A stretch of 64,000 bases of DNA from an uncultured Gemmata sp. (lineage in GTDB: Bacteria; Planctomycetota; Planctomycetia; Gemmatales; Gemmataceae): NCBI GenBank assembly GCA_937924775.1, contig CALDUT010000007.1, forward strand, positions 211,043-275,042. The letters run 5' to 3'. Below are positions 17,283 to 26,885 of this stretch, piece after piece. The position numbers were made by a program, and so were the translations under genes. Below the pieces are notes generated by a model, which made no database searches, was not told the origin of the DNA, and was given only the letters and a program-made list of their open reading frames with translations. Position 1 is the first letter of the stretch; every line of letters starts with the position of its first letter.

Positions 17283-20200
17283 CTGAGCTGGCGCTCAGGA
17301 TCGAGGAAGCGGGCGTAGAGGGCGTGCGAACCGCCGCCCTTCAGGACGATCGTGAGACGATGCCGACCAGGGGTGATCGCCACGTCGAAGCTGTCGCGGT
17401 CGGGGCGGAGGTCTTTGCCGGCACCAGTTCCGGTTCCGATCGCCTGGCCGTCGATACGCACTTCGTAATTGGCGCTGGAACCGATCAAGAGTTTCGTCGT
17501 CAAGGCGCTGGCCGCGGTGAATTCGGCTTCCACCACGATCGGCTCGCCGCCAGAATCGGGGAAGACCATACGCCCCGGTACGCCGAAGGCGGCCGGCTCG
17601 CCGTTGATCCGAACATCGGTCACAAACGGGTGCGCCATCAGGTAACGGACCAGATCGCGGAAATCCTGTGCCGTCATGTTGTACCCGAGCCCTTCGGGCA
17701 TCAGCGATTTCTCGGCTACGCGAACAGGCTCTGCAAGGTCTTCCTTTTTGATCTTCTTCAGCACGTTGTTTTCGAGCTTGAGGGTGATGGTGTGTTCATC
17801 TTCTTCAGCCAAAATCCCTTGGACGACGGTATCGTCGAGCAGCCGTGCGGTCCGGACGAAATACGGGGCCCCGATGACACGGTTGGGATCCAGCACGTTG
17901 ATAAGGATGTACTCGATATCGCGGCCGGCACCGTCGAGTGCGGGCCCCACCTCGGCTCCTTGCCCTTCGAATTTGTGGCATTTGGCGCAGTTGGTTTCAA
18001 ACACTTTGCGGCCGCGGGTGAATGATGCCGGCGCATCGGAGAGCGACTCGCGGGTTTTGTCGATGAGCTTTTGCAACTCGGCGGGTGTGGTACGCGTCCG
18101 GCCCCATGCCTTTTCGATGAGTGCATTGAGTTCCTTATCGTTGAACGCTTGAATACGAAGAATGGTATTGTCCGTCACGTCGCCGCGGTCGATGGTTTTA
18201 TCGAGCAACGCTTGCAGAAGGGCTTTCACCCAATCTTTTCGCGAGGCAAGAGTGTTAACGACATCCGGCCGGACCGCGGCGGGGTAGTTCTTCCAACCGG
18301 CGAGCAGCTGCCCAGGAATGGTGTTGTCGTCGAAGGCGGCCAAGGCCCGTGCGGCTTCAGCACGCACAGGGGCCGGGCCCTCGCTGCGTAAAAGCCCCAA
18401 CAACACCTTCACCCCTTCGGCCGGTTTGAGTAACGCGATTTGTCGAATGGCTTCTGCGCGAACCTCGGGTGTCAGTCCGGCTTGCTGCGCGGTGGCGAGG
18501 GCCCGCTGAATCGCCGACGCTTCCCGGAAACTGACGGCTAACTTGTTCGCCAAGGCCACTGGCTTCGGCTGATTGTCCTTGAGGATTTCCGCATAAAGAG
18601 CTGCCCACTGGTCTGGTGGCACAACTGTTTGCTTGTCCAGTGCGGTGGCCAGGCCCTCCAGGGCTTTTTCGCGGGTGGCCGGGTCTTGGGTTTTCGCGAT
18701 GAAGTCGATGCACAAAGCAAGGTCGGAGGCAAGCCCGGTGGCGGCCAGTCGCCGCATCGTCCGCGGTACAATCTGTTCGCGCACGAAACTGTTGCTGGGC
18801 GCTTGTTTGGCCAGCCAGGCCAGCTCTTGGGCTTTGTGCGGAGCTTTCCGCTCGTCGGTTAGCAGCTTTTCATATCCCTGCCAGACGAGCTGAGGAATGA
18901 CAGGATCGCGGGCATCAGCCTGGTGACCCAGTAGGGAGCGCAACAGCGGGGCCACTTCGTTGGCACTACTGAGTCGCAACGCCGCCGAGGCGATTTCCCG
19001 GCGTACCGCCGGTTCGGTTTCGCTCGTTGCGAGTTGATTGAGCCCTGCGACAAGTGATGGGCAGGGCCCGCCGACATCCCCTAGCGTGCGAGCAATGAAG
19101 GCCCGTTGTACCGCGTTCTGCGGGTAAAGATCGAACATTCGCAAGTAGAAACGGGCCGCATCTTCATCGAGTTGCCCATCACGATAACGGGCCAAAATGA
19201 GCATCTCGAGCGTGCGTTCGCGGGGGATGTGGGGCACGCGCAGGTTGTCGGTTCGTTCGGCGAGAAGGCGTAACGCGGTTCGCCGTTCCCAAGGATTGGT
19301 GCTGTGGATGGCTCGTTCGCCGAGTTGGGCGGTGGTCAGGCGGCTGAGGTCGTCGGCTTTTTTCGTTGTCGTTCCTTTCAATTGAATGCGGTACACACGG
19401 CCGTGGTCGTAGTCCCACGCATCCGGCGGTGTTTGATGGCAGGGGTATTGATCGTGCCAGTCGATGAGGAAGATGTCGCCGTTGGGGCCCCATTTCATAT
19501 TGATGGGGCGGAAGTTCTTATCGCCGCTGACGAGGAAATCGTCGCCGCGGCGGGCCGTGAAGGTGCTCCCGTGGGGTTGGAGAATATTCTGTTTGATACT
19601 ACAACCGTGGATGCTACCAAAGATGACGCTATTGCGGAACCGCGCCGGTATGTGCGGCACATCGAGCGAAATCAGCCCGGCGTGCGCCCAACCGCTTTCT
19701 TTGTGGAAGGTGTGGTCGCAGATTTCGTTGAGATAACCGTACACATACGGGTTGAAACTCGCCCCGGCTTGCCGTTTGTAGATGCCGCCGGGCACAATGT
19801 GGTACAAGTGCGGGATAACGCAACAACACAGGATGAATTGCCCATCAGTATTGCGCCAATCCATGCCCCACGGATTACTGGTGCCTTCGGCAAAGACTTC
19901 GAACTTCTTCAACTTCGGATGATACCGCCACACCGCGGCGTTCATACGCACCGCCGGGCCATCGAGAGAATCGGCCGGCCGCACCGCGGAGTTGGTGAAG
20001 ATGCCGTGCAGGCCGTACAGCCAACCGTCGGGGCCCCATTGGAACGTGTTGAGGGTTTCGTGCGTATCCTGACTGCCAAAACCTTTGAGGAGAATTTCGA
20101 ACTTGCCGGGTTGGTCGTTGTTGTTCTCGATGAACCACAAGTAGGGCGCTGCTCCCACGAAGACCCCGCCGTGGCCCACTTCAATTCCCGTACATAAGTC

Positions 20201-20638
20201 GAAAGCTCCGAGTTGGGCTTTTCTCCGCTCTTCGGGAATGGGAAAGTCTTTGCCTTCGGCAAACACGGTGCGTTTATCGCACACACCGTCGCCGTTAGTA
20301 TCTTCGAGAATCACAATGCGGTCGCGGGGTTGTTTGCCGGGGGGTGTGCGTTTGGGATACTCGAAGCACTCGACCACCCACACCCGGCCTTTCTCGTCGA
20401 TGGTGAAGGCCACCGGATTTGTCACCATCGGTTCGCCGGCGAAGAGCCGGACCTCGAATTCCTCGGCCACCTGGAAGCGGGCGACCGTTTCCTCGGGCTT
20501 CAGATAAGGCTGCCCCGAGGATTTGCGGTTATCGAAGCCGTATTCCCGCTGCGCCCACAACTGGGTGGAGGGAACCCACCCGGGCAGCGATACCACGATC
20601 AATAGCGCCAAAACGGGAATCAGGACATTGCGGAACAT
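17255..20638 (-). CDS. PVC-type membrane-bound dehydrogenase-like protein with C-terminal cytochrome
   Basis: 1127 residues. A hydrophobic N-terminal signal (residues 1-29) precedes a beta-propeller dehydrogenase-like domain (roughly 50-420) with repeated blocks such as VAFTIDEKGRVWVVE, FQWGPDGWLYGLHGIF, NPWGMDWRNTDGQ and MKWGPNGDIFLIDWHDQY. A HEAT-like alpha-helical region follows (about 430-830). A single haem-binding motif NCAKCHKFEGQGAEVGPAL lies near residue 890, and a final beta domain with a carbohydrate-binding look (about 1010-1127). The architecture matches the planctomycete/verrucomicrobial families of membrane-bound dehydrogenase domain plus haem-binding domain. Substrate is unknown; oxidation of sugars or other polyols outside the cytoplasm is the usual suggestion. 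Confidence 0.9.
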   Translation of the reverse strand: MFRNVLIPVLALLIVVSLPGWVPSTQLWAQREYGFDNRKSSGQPYLKPEETVARFQVAEEFEVRLFAGEPMVTNPVAFTIDEKGRVWVVECFEYPKRTPPGKQPRDRIVILEDTNGDGVCDKRTVFAEGKDFPIPEERRKAQLGAFDLCTGIEVGHGGVFVGAAPYLWFIENNNDQPGKFEILLKGFGSQDTHETLNTFQWGPDGWLYGLHGIFTNSAVRPADSLDGPAVRMNAAVWRYHPKLKKFEVFAEGTSNPWGMDWRNTDGQFILCCCVIPHLYHIVPGGIYKRQAGASFNPYVYGYLNEICDHTFHKESGWAHAGLISLDVPHIPARFRNSVIFGSIHGCSIKQNILQPHGSTFTARRGDDFLVSGDKNFRPINMKWGPNGDIFLIDWHDQYPCHQTPPDAWDYDHGRVYRIQLKGTTTKKADDLSRLTTAQLGERAIHSTNPWERRTALRLLAERTDNLRVPHIPRERTLEMLILARYRDGQLDEDAARFYLRMFDLYPQNAVQRAFIARTLGDVGGPCPSLVAGLNQLATSETEPAVRREIASAALRLSSANEVAPLLRSLLGHQADARDPVIPQLVWQGYEKLLTDERKAPHKAQELAWLAKQAPSNSFVREQIVPRTMRRLAATGLASDLALCIDFIAKTQDPATREKALEGLATALDKQTVVPPDQWAALYAEILKDNQPKPVALANKLAVSFREASAIQRALATAQQAGLTPEVRAEAIRQIALLKPAEGVKVLLGLLRSEGPAPVRAEAARALAAFDDNTIPGQLLAGWKNYPAAVRPDVVNTLASRKDWVKALLQALLDKTIDRGDVTDNTILRIQAFNDKELNALIEKAWGRTRTTPAELQKLIDKTRESLSDAPASFTRGRKVFETNCAKCHKFEGQGAEVGPALDGAGRDIEYILINVLDPNRVIGAPYFVRTARLLDDTVVQGILAEEDEHTITLKLENNVLKKIKKEDLAEPVRVAEKSLMPEGLGYNMTAQDFRDLVRYLMAHPFVTDVRINGEPAAFGVPGRMVFPDSGGEPIVVEAEFTAASALTTKLLIGSSANYEVRIDGQAIGTGTGAGKDLRPDRDSFDVAITPGRHRLTIVLKGGGSHALYARFLDPERQLSYPEFSAGQ

Positions 20639-20822
20639 AGCACAAAAATTCCGGAGAGAGTGCGGAAACTATCTGTACGAATTTTGATGGTACGCGCAGC
20701 AGGAAAAAGTTGCAAACGCGCAAACCCCAGATCAACTGATCGCAGAGTGAACCAATTCGTTACGACCGATTCCTTCCGAACAGGGGTACCAACGGTAGGA
20801 GGGCAAAGCTCTTCTGATTTCG

Positions 20823-20860
20823 CCCGGATAGTCATACTGTACAATTATTAGCTATCCGGG
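20823..20860. promoter_or_regulatory. Inverted repeat between dapL and the dehydrogenase-like gene
   Basis: CCCGGATAG (20823-20831) and CTATCCGGG (20852-20860) form a perfect 9-bp inverted repeat with an AT-rich 20-base spacer. It lies 42 bp beyond the dapL stop and about 185 bp before the dehydrogenase-like start, both leftward, so it could be a terminator for the first or an operator for the second. There is no T-tract. Confidence 0.35.
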
Positions 20861-20901
20861 ATGGAAAAGCAAATCGGAATTGGCGAAAAAAGTCGAAATT
20901 G

Positions 20902-22149
20902 TCAAAATTGCAGATTCATCGCCTGGAGCCGGGCGACGGTTTCGGCCATCAACGCGTCTTCTTCGGCTTCGTTTTGAGCCATGTAGGTGACCGAGAAGCG
21001 GAGATACGGTCCCGCGTCGTCCCACGGCACGCAACAGACGCTCTGTTCGTGGATGAGGTATTGTGAAGCTTCTTCCGCGGTGGCGAAGGTGCGGTCGCCG
21101 GCGGCCTTGGGGGCTTTCGTGTACAGGAAGTAGGTTCCCCCCGGCATTTCGCATTGGAAACCGACTGTCTTCAGGGCTGCGACCAGTTTCTCCAAGCGCC
21201 GCTGGTATTTGGCACGAATCCGCTGTGGAATGTCCGGGGTTCGCAAAGCCAGTGCCGCGGCATGCTGAATCGCCATGAACTGACCGGAATCGGTGTTGTC
21301 CTTCACGTCGGCGTAGGCCTGCACGATCTTTGGGTGACCGCAGACGAAGCCAAGCCGCCAGCCGATCATGTCGAAACCTTTGGACATCGAATGCACTTCG
21401 ACGCCAACTTCTTTCGCACCATCGACTTGTAAAAAGCTGAACGGTTCGCCGCGGTAAGTCAGCAGAATGTGGGCCGCGTCCTGCACGATGATGATGCGGT
21501 TGGCGTGAGCAAATTCGATGACGCGTTTGTAGAAGTCGGGTGTGGCGACGGCCCCGGTGGGTGAATTCGGGTAATTCAGGACCATCATCTTGGCGCGTTG
21601 GCGCACTTCGGCGGGAATCGCGTCGAGATCGGGGAAAAACCCGTTTTTTTCCAGTAGCGGCAATTTGACGACTTCGCCACCCAAATACCGGGTCCAGGTG
21701 CCGGCCACTGGATAGCCGGGAACGGTCATCAGTGTGATGTCGCCGGGGTTGATGAAGACCGCCGGTAACATCGCGTAAGCGGGTTTGCTACCGATGCAGT
21801 GGCAGATTTCCGTGACCGGGTCGAGCCGGACACCGAATTGCCGCAGCATGAATTCCGCCGCGGCGTCTTTGTAATTCTGAATGCCGTTGTCGGCGTAGCC
21901 GCGATTTTCGATTTTGTTGGCTTCGCGGGCCAAGGCCAGGCGGATTCGTTCATCGGCCATGTCGTCGTTTTCGCCGATGCCGAAGTCGAGCAGTTTGCGT
22001 TCGGGGTGTTCGGCGAGTGCTTTCCGCTTGGCCCGTTTGATCTTCTCGAACTTATAAATTTCGGTTCCTTTGCCGTAGTTGGCACCGCCGATGCGGTCGG
22101 CGAAGAGGGACTGGAACCACGGATCGGGCAGGGCGGCAGAGTCGGCCAT
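20902..22149 (-). CDS. dapL: LL-diaminopimelate aminotransferase
   Basis: 415 residues, a class I/II PLP aminotransferase converting tetrahydrodipicolinate straight to LL-diaminopimelate for lysine and cell-wall synthesis. Diagnostic stretches are FGIGENDDM near the N-terminus, GYADNGIQNYKDAAAEFM, TVPGYPVAGTWTRYLGG, VLNYPNSPTGAVAT, and the PLP lysine in HSMSKGFDMIGWRLGFVCG. The start at 22149 has GGAG upstream at nine bases and gives a normal length; the in-frame extension to 22206 is unnecessary. The DapL route is the one generally found in planctomycetes and chlamydiae. It is not in an operon with other lysine genes here. Confidence 0.93.
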   Translation of the reverse strand: MADSAALPDPWFQSLFADRIGGANYGKGTEIYKFEKIKRAKRKALAEHPERKLLDFGIGENDDMADERIRLALAREANKIENRGYADNGIQNYKDAAAEFMLRQFGVRLDPVTEICHCIGSKPAYAMLPAVFINPGDITLMTVPGYPVAGTWTRYLGGEVVKLPLLEKNGFFPDLDAIPAEVRQRAKMMVLNYPNSPTGAVATPDFYKRVIEFAHANRIIIVQDAAHILLTYRGEPFSFLQVDGAKEVGVEVHSMSKGFDMIGWRLGFVCGHPKIVQAYADVKDNTDSGQFMAIQHAAALALRTPDIPQRIRAKYQRRLEKLVAALKTVGFQCEMPGGTYFLYTKAPKAAGDRTFATAEEASQYLIHEQSVCCVPWDDAGPYLRFSVTYMAQNEAEEDALMAETVARLQAMNLQF

Positions 22150-22548
22150 GATGCGGAACTCCAATACAGGGAGGACTTCCGATGTTTTAGCGAGGTCCAA
22201 GGGCAAAGCCTACCGGCCGAAGTCACTCTGTGAGGTGAGGGAAGCCGCGTCGCTGCCGCTGCGGGTGGCGAGTGCTGGCAGGATGTCGTGAGCTGAGTAA
22301 CGCAGGAAACGGAGACCGCCGTCGGCCAGGGCGAAATTCGCACTACCATATCACTAGCCGAACGCGAAATTGGCACGGGGCGGCCATTCATCCAGAAGGA
22401 GTGTCTGGCTGGTGCCATCCGTGATGTCGAGCCAGCGGATGATCAGTTGCTTGAGCGTGTTCTGACACCGTACTTGCGCCTGTTCTGACACTGTATTTGT
22501 ACGACCGCCACCCGGACCTTCCGCACCGCGGACGACAGCGATCCTAAT
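22150..22548. other. Intergenic region, 399 bp, with tandem repeat
   Basis: No complete gene. Two copies of TGTTCTGACACYGTAYTTG occur at 22458-22476 and 22481-22499, differing at two positions and repeating with a period of 23 bp. On the plus strand a start-less open frame (about 22297-22488) could be a gene remnant, but nothing in it is recognisable. Confidence 0.4.
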
Positions 22549-23436
22549 CTACGCATCAGATTTCATCCACGAAAAATTATCATGGCTTGTACGCGGTGAA
22601 CCGTAGTGGGTGTGCCAGGTCCCGAGGAGTTGGCACAGTTGCGGTGTGGTGAGTGATTGGCCGAAGTAGGCGTTGAAGTCTGAGGCTTTGCGCCCGGTGG
22701 CGAAGTGGGTGAAGTAGCGAGCCAGAACGGCTCGCGAGATACCGGTGAGAGTGTGGATTTCCTCCGGTGTGCGGCCATCACAATAGAGGGCGAGGGCCAG
22801 GTGAACCTGGCTTGTGGTGAGGAGCGTCGGTTCTGTGAGATACCGGTAGCGTCGCCCAACGAATCGCGCCGCGTGTTCTTTTACCTGTTTGAGCGATAAC
22901 CCCACGCGGGCAGTGCTGTATACGGGTGCGGTGCGGGGGCTGACGGCTTCCGCCAGGTGCAGGGGGGATGTGGGGTCGGCAATGGTGCGATCCGCGATAC
23001 GATCATCGAGTTCCGCCACACGCCGGGTCTGTGTCTTTTCTAATAGATGCTTGACCGTTCTCGCGGGACCGACGATCGCGGCTCCTTCCGGGGTGAGGAT
23101 GGTGCGGATGAGACAGCCGCAGTAGGCGGTGCCGTCGCCGAGGGTGAGGTCGAGGCCCTGGAAGGAGCCGCCGCGATAACCACCCCGGTTGCGGTGGAAG
23201 TACCAGCGGCCGAATTCGCGTTGCCGGGGGTCACGGTGGGGGAACGGGTCAGGGTGTCGCGGCGAGCTGTAGTACACTTCCACTTCGGCCAGGCGATAGC
23301 GTTGCCCGACGACCATGAAATCGGTACGGTTGAGCAAATGCTCAGCGATGGCGGCAAACCACGGGGCGAAATCCGCCTCCGCGACGACATCCACCGGCCG
23401 TTGAGCGACCAACAGGAAGGATAGCTTCCGCTTCAT
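22549..23436 (-). CDS. Unknown protein coupled to the Hsp70-like gene
   Basis: 295 residues, no signal peptide or membrane helix. The start ATG at 23436 overlaps the stop of the upstream Hsp70-like gene as ATGA, so translation is coupled. Residues about 25-115 contain EVEVYYSSPRHPDPFPHRDPRQ, then GRWYFHRNR, YRGGSFQGLDLTLGDG and GCLIRTILTPEG. The order of an acidic-tyrosine strand, a His-rich loop, a Tyr/Gly turn and an LIR strand recalls methylpurine-DNA glycosylases (AAG/MPG), but the usual active-site residues cannot be aligned with confidence. The C-terminal third has helix-turn-helix-like helices ending in a KASDFNAYFGQSL region. Function not recognised. Confidence 0.65.
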   Translation of the reverse strand: MKRKLSFLLVAQRPVDVVAEADFAPWFAAIAEHLLNRTDFMVVGQRYRLAEVEVYYSSPRHPDPFPHRDPRQREFGRWYFHRNRGGYRGGSFQGLDLTLGDGTAYCGCLIRTILTPEGAAIVGPARTVKHLLEKTQTRRVAELDDRIADRTIADPTSPLHLAEAVSPRTAPVYSTARVGLSLKQVKEHAARFVGRRYRYLTEPTLLTTSQVHLALALYCDGRTPEEIHTLTGISRAVLARYFTHFATGRKASDFNAYFGQSLTTPQLCQLLGTWHTHYGSPRTSHDNFSWMKSDA

Positions 23437-24965
23437 TGCACCTCCAGCGAGCGGAGCCATTGCGCGGCCTGGGCCAATTCGTCCTCGGACAAGCCCCCGG
23501 GCCGGTGGATGGTGACGCTGGCCGCGCGACCACTGGTTTGGTCGGTGGCGGTCACTTCGATACGGCCATTGGCCGCGACAGCGCATTGCACGCGCACGGG
23601 GGAACCTCTGGGTAAATCCGGCGGCAACCCTTCGATCCAACATTCACCAACGGGGATACATGCTTCGGCCTGCAGACCTTCCCCTTGCAGAATCTGCACC
23701 CGCACGCGGGATTGGTTATCGGTCAGAGTGTAGTAGATCCGCTCCGCTGCCGCGGGAAGTGGCGTATTTTTGGGAATGAGGGGGTCGTTGATGCGTTCCC
23801 GGCCGCGACGAACCGCCACACCCAGACTGTGGGCATTCACATTGATTGCGATCACCTCGGCCAAATGCGGCCCGATAGCCGAGCGGAGCTTCTCCGTGGG
23901 GGTGGTTTCGATGCGGATGCCAGCATGCAGGGCGGCGCCGCGAGCGACCACTTCGCTGACGGCGAGGCTGTGGTCGGCCCGTCGGCCGGTCAGTTCGTAC
24001 AGCATCCGGGCGCAGGCGGGCATATGGGTGCTACCGCCGACGAGTAGCACTTTGCTCACATCGTCCCATGTTAGTTTTGTTTGCTTGAGCAGTTGCTGAG
24101 TTGTCAGTCGGGTGCGGGTCATAAGGTCGCGGGTGATCGCCTCAAATTCGGGGCGCGGAATGGGGTAAGTTGATTTGTGCCCGGCGTGGGCGACAGTGAG
24201 CGTGGCGTGTTCGAGTTTGCTCAGGGCCCGCTTGGTTCGTTCTGCAGCCGCGTACAAACCGGCCAGCGATTGCGGGTCGTTGCGCGGATCGTCCCCGTAT
24301 TCTTGCAGGAATTTCTCGGCCCCCCAGTTGACCAGCCGTTCGTCCCAATCCCGGCCGCCCAAGCGAACATCCCCCTCGATCGCCAGTACCTGAAACCGCT
24401 TGGGGCTGAGCTTCACCAAGGTGACGTCGAAAGTTCCGCCGCCCAGATCGTAAACCAGAACGGTTTCTGTCTGCATGATGCGGTCGCCGCCGTGCATGGC
24501 GTAAGCCAACGCCGCCGCCGAGGGTTCATCGAGAATGTCGATGACATTCAGACCGGCGATCCGGCCTGCGTCCATGGTGGCTTTGCGGCGTGTGTCGTCG
24601 AAGTACGCCGGCACTGTGATGACACAACCACTGATGGGGCCGAGCTGGGCTTCGGCATCCTGAGCCAGTTTTTTAAGAATGATCGCAGATAACACCTCAG
24701 GCCGGAAAGTGCGGCCAGCGACCGGCCGGCCATAATTAGGCAGCCCCATCCGCCGTTTCACCAGCGTAGCGACGCGGTCGGGCTGTTCGAGTTCCAGATC
24801 GAGGGCGGCTTGCCCCACCACCGCGGAGCCATCGGGGGCCAGATACACCGCCGAGGGTGTCAGGATTTCGCCATCGCGGTTGGGGACGGTGAAGGGGCGA
24901 CCGCGATCGTCCAGTGCGGCCACCGCGCTGTAGGTTGTACCCAAATCGATACCGATGATCGCCAT
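23433..24965 (-). CDS. Hsp70-family ATPase lacking the C-terminal lid
   Basis: 510 residues. The actin-like ATPase domain is complete: IGIDLGTTYSAVAALD at the N-terminus, VPAYFDDTRRKATMDAGRIAGLNV, EPSAAALAYAM, YDLGGGTFDVTLV and LLVGGSTHMPACARMLYE. A DnaK-like beta substrate-binding domain follows (about residues 385-490: NTPLPAAAERIYYTLTDNQ, then VRVQILQGEG). It ends 120-130 residues short of DnaK, where the helical lid would be. The start at 24965 is set by MAIIGIDLGTT; the extra residues upstream to 25001 are not needed. A lidless form should release substrate quickly. It is not the main housekeeping DnaK: no grpE or dnaJ is near. Confidence 0.92.
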   Translation of the reverse strand: MAIIGIDLGTTYSAVAALDDRGRPFTVPNRDGEILTPSAVYLAPDGSAVVGQAALDLELEQPDRVATLVKRRMGLPNYGRPVAGRTFRPEVLSAIILKKLAQDAEAQLGPISGCVITVPAYFDDTRRKATMDAGRIAGLNVIDILDEPSAAALAYAMHGGDRIMQTETVLVYDLGGGTFDVTLVKLSPKRFQVLAIEGDVRLGGRDWDERLVNWGAEKFLQEYGDDPRNDPQSLAGLYAAAERTKRALSKLEHATLTVAHAGHKSTYPIPRPEFEAITRDLMTRTRLTTQQLLKQTKLTWDDVSKVLLVGGSTHMPACARMLYELTGRRADHSLAVSEVVARGAALHAGIRIETTPTEKLRSAIGPHLAEVIAINVNAHSLGVAVRRGRERINDPLIPKNTPLPAAAERIYYTLTDNQSRVRVQILQGEGLQAEACIPVGECWIEGLPPDLPRGSPVRVQCAVAANGRIEVTATDQTSGRAASVTIHRPGGLSEDELAQAAQWLRSLEVQ

Positions 24966-25118
24966 AAGGAACGCGGGAGGTTCGGGGAACTTGTGGCCCA
25001 ATCCGGGGGGTTCTCACCCTGATTGTATGGTGTCGGCCTGCGGCCGCGGTAATCAATACGATAAGCTCCGTTTGTTCGCAAAGAGCTTCGCAAACGCGGT
25101 CTTCCCAGGGATGACGGT

Positions 25119-25928
25119 ATGCGTGTGGTAGTCTTCCCGTTTGATCTGTTCGGTAGTGGGGGTACCGGGGCCGGGGCGAAGCTCTTGGCCGACACGGTTC
25201 ACGAAATTCTCGACGACACCGAACAGGAAACCCGCCCCTGCCGCGCCGATGTCCTCCGCGGCCAGGTACAACTGAAGGAACTTGCGTTCGATACACCCGC
25301 CGCAGTGGCCAAGTGGCGACAACGCGGCCGTGCGGCAGCCCGGCAAGCCCTCGACAGTCGCGAATTCGTGCTGTGGCTGGGCGGCAATCACCTCGCCGTG
25401 CTCCCGCTTCTGGAAGAACTCGGCGACGAAACGCTCGTTATCCAATTCGACGCGCATCTGGATGTTTATCGCTTCCACGATACCACCGCGGAACTCTCAC
25501 ACGGCAACTACCTCAAACACTTCGACGGCCCTCGGCCTCGGTTAGTGAATGTCGGTCATCGCGACTTGTTCCTGACCCCTCCCGAGATTCACGAGACGTT
25601 TGAAATGGTATACCCCGCGTGGGACGTCGCGAACGATCCGCACCGTGTGGCCTACGAACTGAAGGCCGAAGCCTCTTCCGCCACCCGGGTGTGGATCGAC
25701 CTCGATTGCGATGCCTTCGATCCCAGTGTGCTTCCTGCGGTGACCCAACCGCTTCCTTTCGGCTTGCTGCCGCCGGTATTTCTCACACTCTACGAAGCGA
25801 TTTGGCATGGCCCCGTGATGGGCCTTTCCATCAGCGAGTTTGACCCGGGGCGGGATTGGCGCCAGACCAGCCTGAATCTTCTCGGTTGGCTTGTGGAATA
25901 CACCTTGCTGAAAGCCGCGAACCGCTGA
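25119..25928 (+). CDS. Arginase-family (ureohydrolase) enzyme
   Basis: 269 residues with the manganese-binding motifs of the arginase/agmatinase/formiminoglutamase family: LGGNH (usually GGDH), FDAHLDVY, WIDLDCDAFDPSV and a glutamate in SISEFDPGRD. These would bind a two-metal centre hydrolysing a guanidino or formimino C-N bond, releasing urea or formamide. HGNY after the DAHLD block resembles agmatinase-type enzymes, though the replaced Asp in GGNH makes it a divergent member. ATG 25119 is preceded by AGGG. It stands alone and divergent from the lidless Hsp70 gene (153 bp between starts). Substrate cannot be assigned from the sequence. Confidence 0.85.
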   Translation: MRVVVFPFDLFGSGGTGAGAKLLADTVHEILDDTEQETRPCRADVLRGQVQLKELAFDTPAAVAKWRQRGRAAARQALDSREFVLWLGGNHLAVLPLLEELGDETLVIQFDAHLDVYRFHDTTAELSHGNYLKHFDGPRPRLVNVGHRDLFLTPPEIHETFEMVYPAWDVANDPHRVAYELKAEASSATRVWIDLDCDAFDPSVLPAVTQPLPFGLLPPVFLTLYEAIWHGPVMGLSISEFDPGRDWRQTSLNLLGWLVEYTLLKAANR

Positions 25929-26100
25929 GAGGGGGCCCTGCTCTCACGGCGAGTAGACGCCGTCCAGGCGCGGGTAGGGATCTGCCCCTTGCCGCCAACA
26001 AACGCCTTTCAACCGCTCACTCACGGCTTCACCACAACTTTCGACCCACTTCGTTCGTCGGATAATCAGAAGCGATACACTCCGATCGAGGGAGAATGTC

Positions 26101-26658
26101 ATGCGCCTCGCGATGATTCTCACTCTGCTGTGGGTTATTTCGGCCGAAGCTGCGGACAGCGACCGGCAACTGCAAGTGCTGACCTATCGCGGCCTGCCGC
26201 CTCTGGAGAAAGTCGTTGTTTATCAGACGAAGAACAACCAACGGGCCACCGTAGCGGAATCCAGCACATTCGATGAACCTCTGGTTTTGCGGAAAGAAGG
26301 CCCGTTCGAGGTGTGGGTGAAGCCAAAAGGCGGTATTGCGGTGCCAGTGGCCGACAAACTCATCATTGGCTCCGGAACTACTTACGACCTGAAACTCGCG
26401 GATCGGCTGGGGACAATCGAAGTCATCGGCGACGATTTTCCGCGAGCCGAGCGGATTGTCATTACGGCTCTGCGCGATCCTGGCCCCGGTGAGAGAGGCC
26501 ATACGCCCCTTCAGATTGCGACCGCGTATCGCGTGCCGATGTGCGTTCCGCCGGGCATGTATGAGGTGTGGGTCGTCCCAGCTAATGGGGCCAAAGCGCA
26601 GCGAGTAGAAGATAACGTCCGCGTGCAGGCCGGACGGAGTGTCAAGGTCGGCGGTTGA
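26101..26658 (+). CDS. Secreted protein of unknown function
   Basis: 185 residues with a signal peptide (MRLAMILTLLWVISAEA, cleaved near A-D at 19-20). The mature part is a run of beta strands with short loops, e.g. GPFEVWVKPKGG and a second copy-like MYEVWVVPANGAKAQR near residue 155, both with an EVWV core. The two EVWV-K/P blocks about 80 residues apart suggest two related beta domains. GAGGGAG (26089-26095) precedes the ATG. No family was recognised. It is followed by the gene-poor AT-rich island. Confidence 0.7.
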   Translation: MRLAMILTLLWVISAEAADSDRQLQVLTYRGLPPLEKVVVYQTKNNQRATVAESSTFDEPLVLRKEGPFEVWVKPKGGIAVPVADKLIIGSGTTYDLKLADRLGTIEVIGDDFPRAERIVITALRDPGPGERGHTPLQIATAYRVPMCVPPGMYEVWVVPANGAKAQRVEDNVRVQAGRSVKVGG

Positions 26659-26752
26659 AGTCCACAGGGGATTGGTTTGCGACAACCACGGGCCGACCGC
26701 AGAGGCGTTTGAACGCATCCCCAACGGAGACCCAGTGTAAGGAGTTATGCTA

Positions 26753-26776
26753 CCTGAACCAAGAAGGTGGTTCAGG
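26753..26776. terminator. Hairpin, possible terminator
   Basis: CCTGAACCA and TGGTTCAGG form a perfect 9-bp stem around a six-base loop, 94 bp past the secreted-protein stop. There is no T-tract, so termination is only one possibility; it also lies in the first codons of the doubtful 74-codon frame. Confidence 0.35.
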
Positions 26777-26885
26777 CCGGCGTTCGAACGTTCACCGTTC
26801 CGGCGGGCCGTAAGTCTGTACCTGGGCCTGATGCTTCACTTCATCAGCGCCTCACTTTTTCTTTACATCTTCATTTCCTTACATT

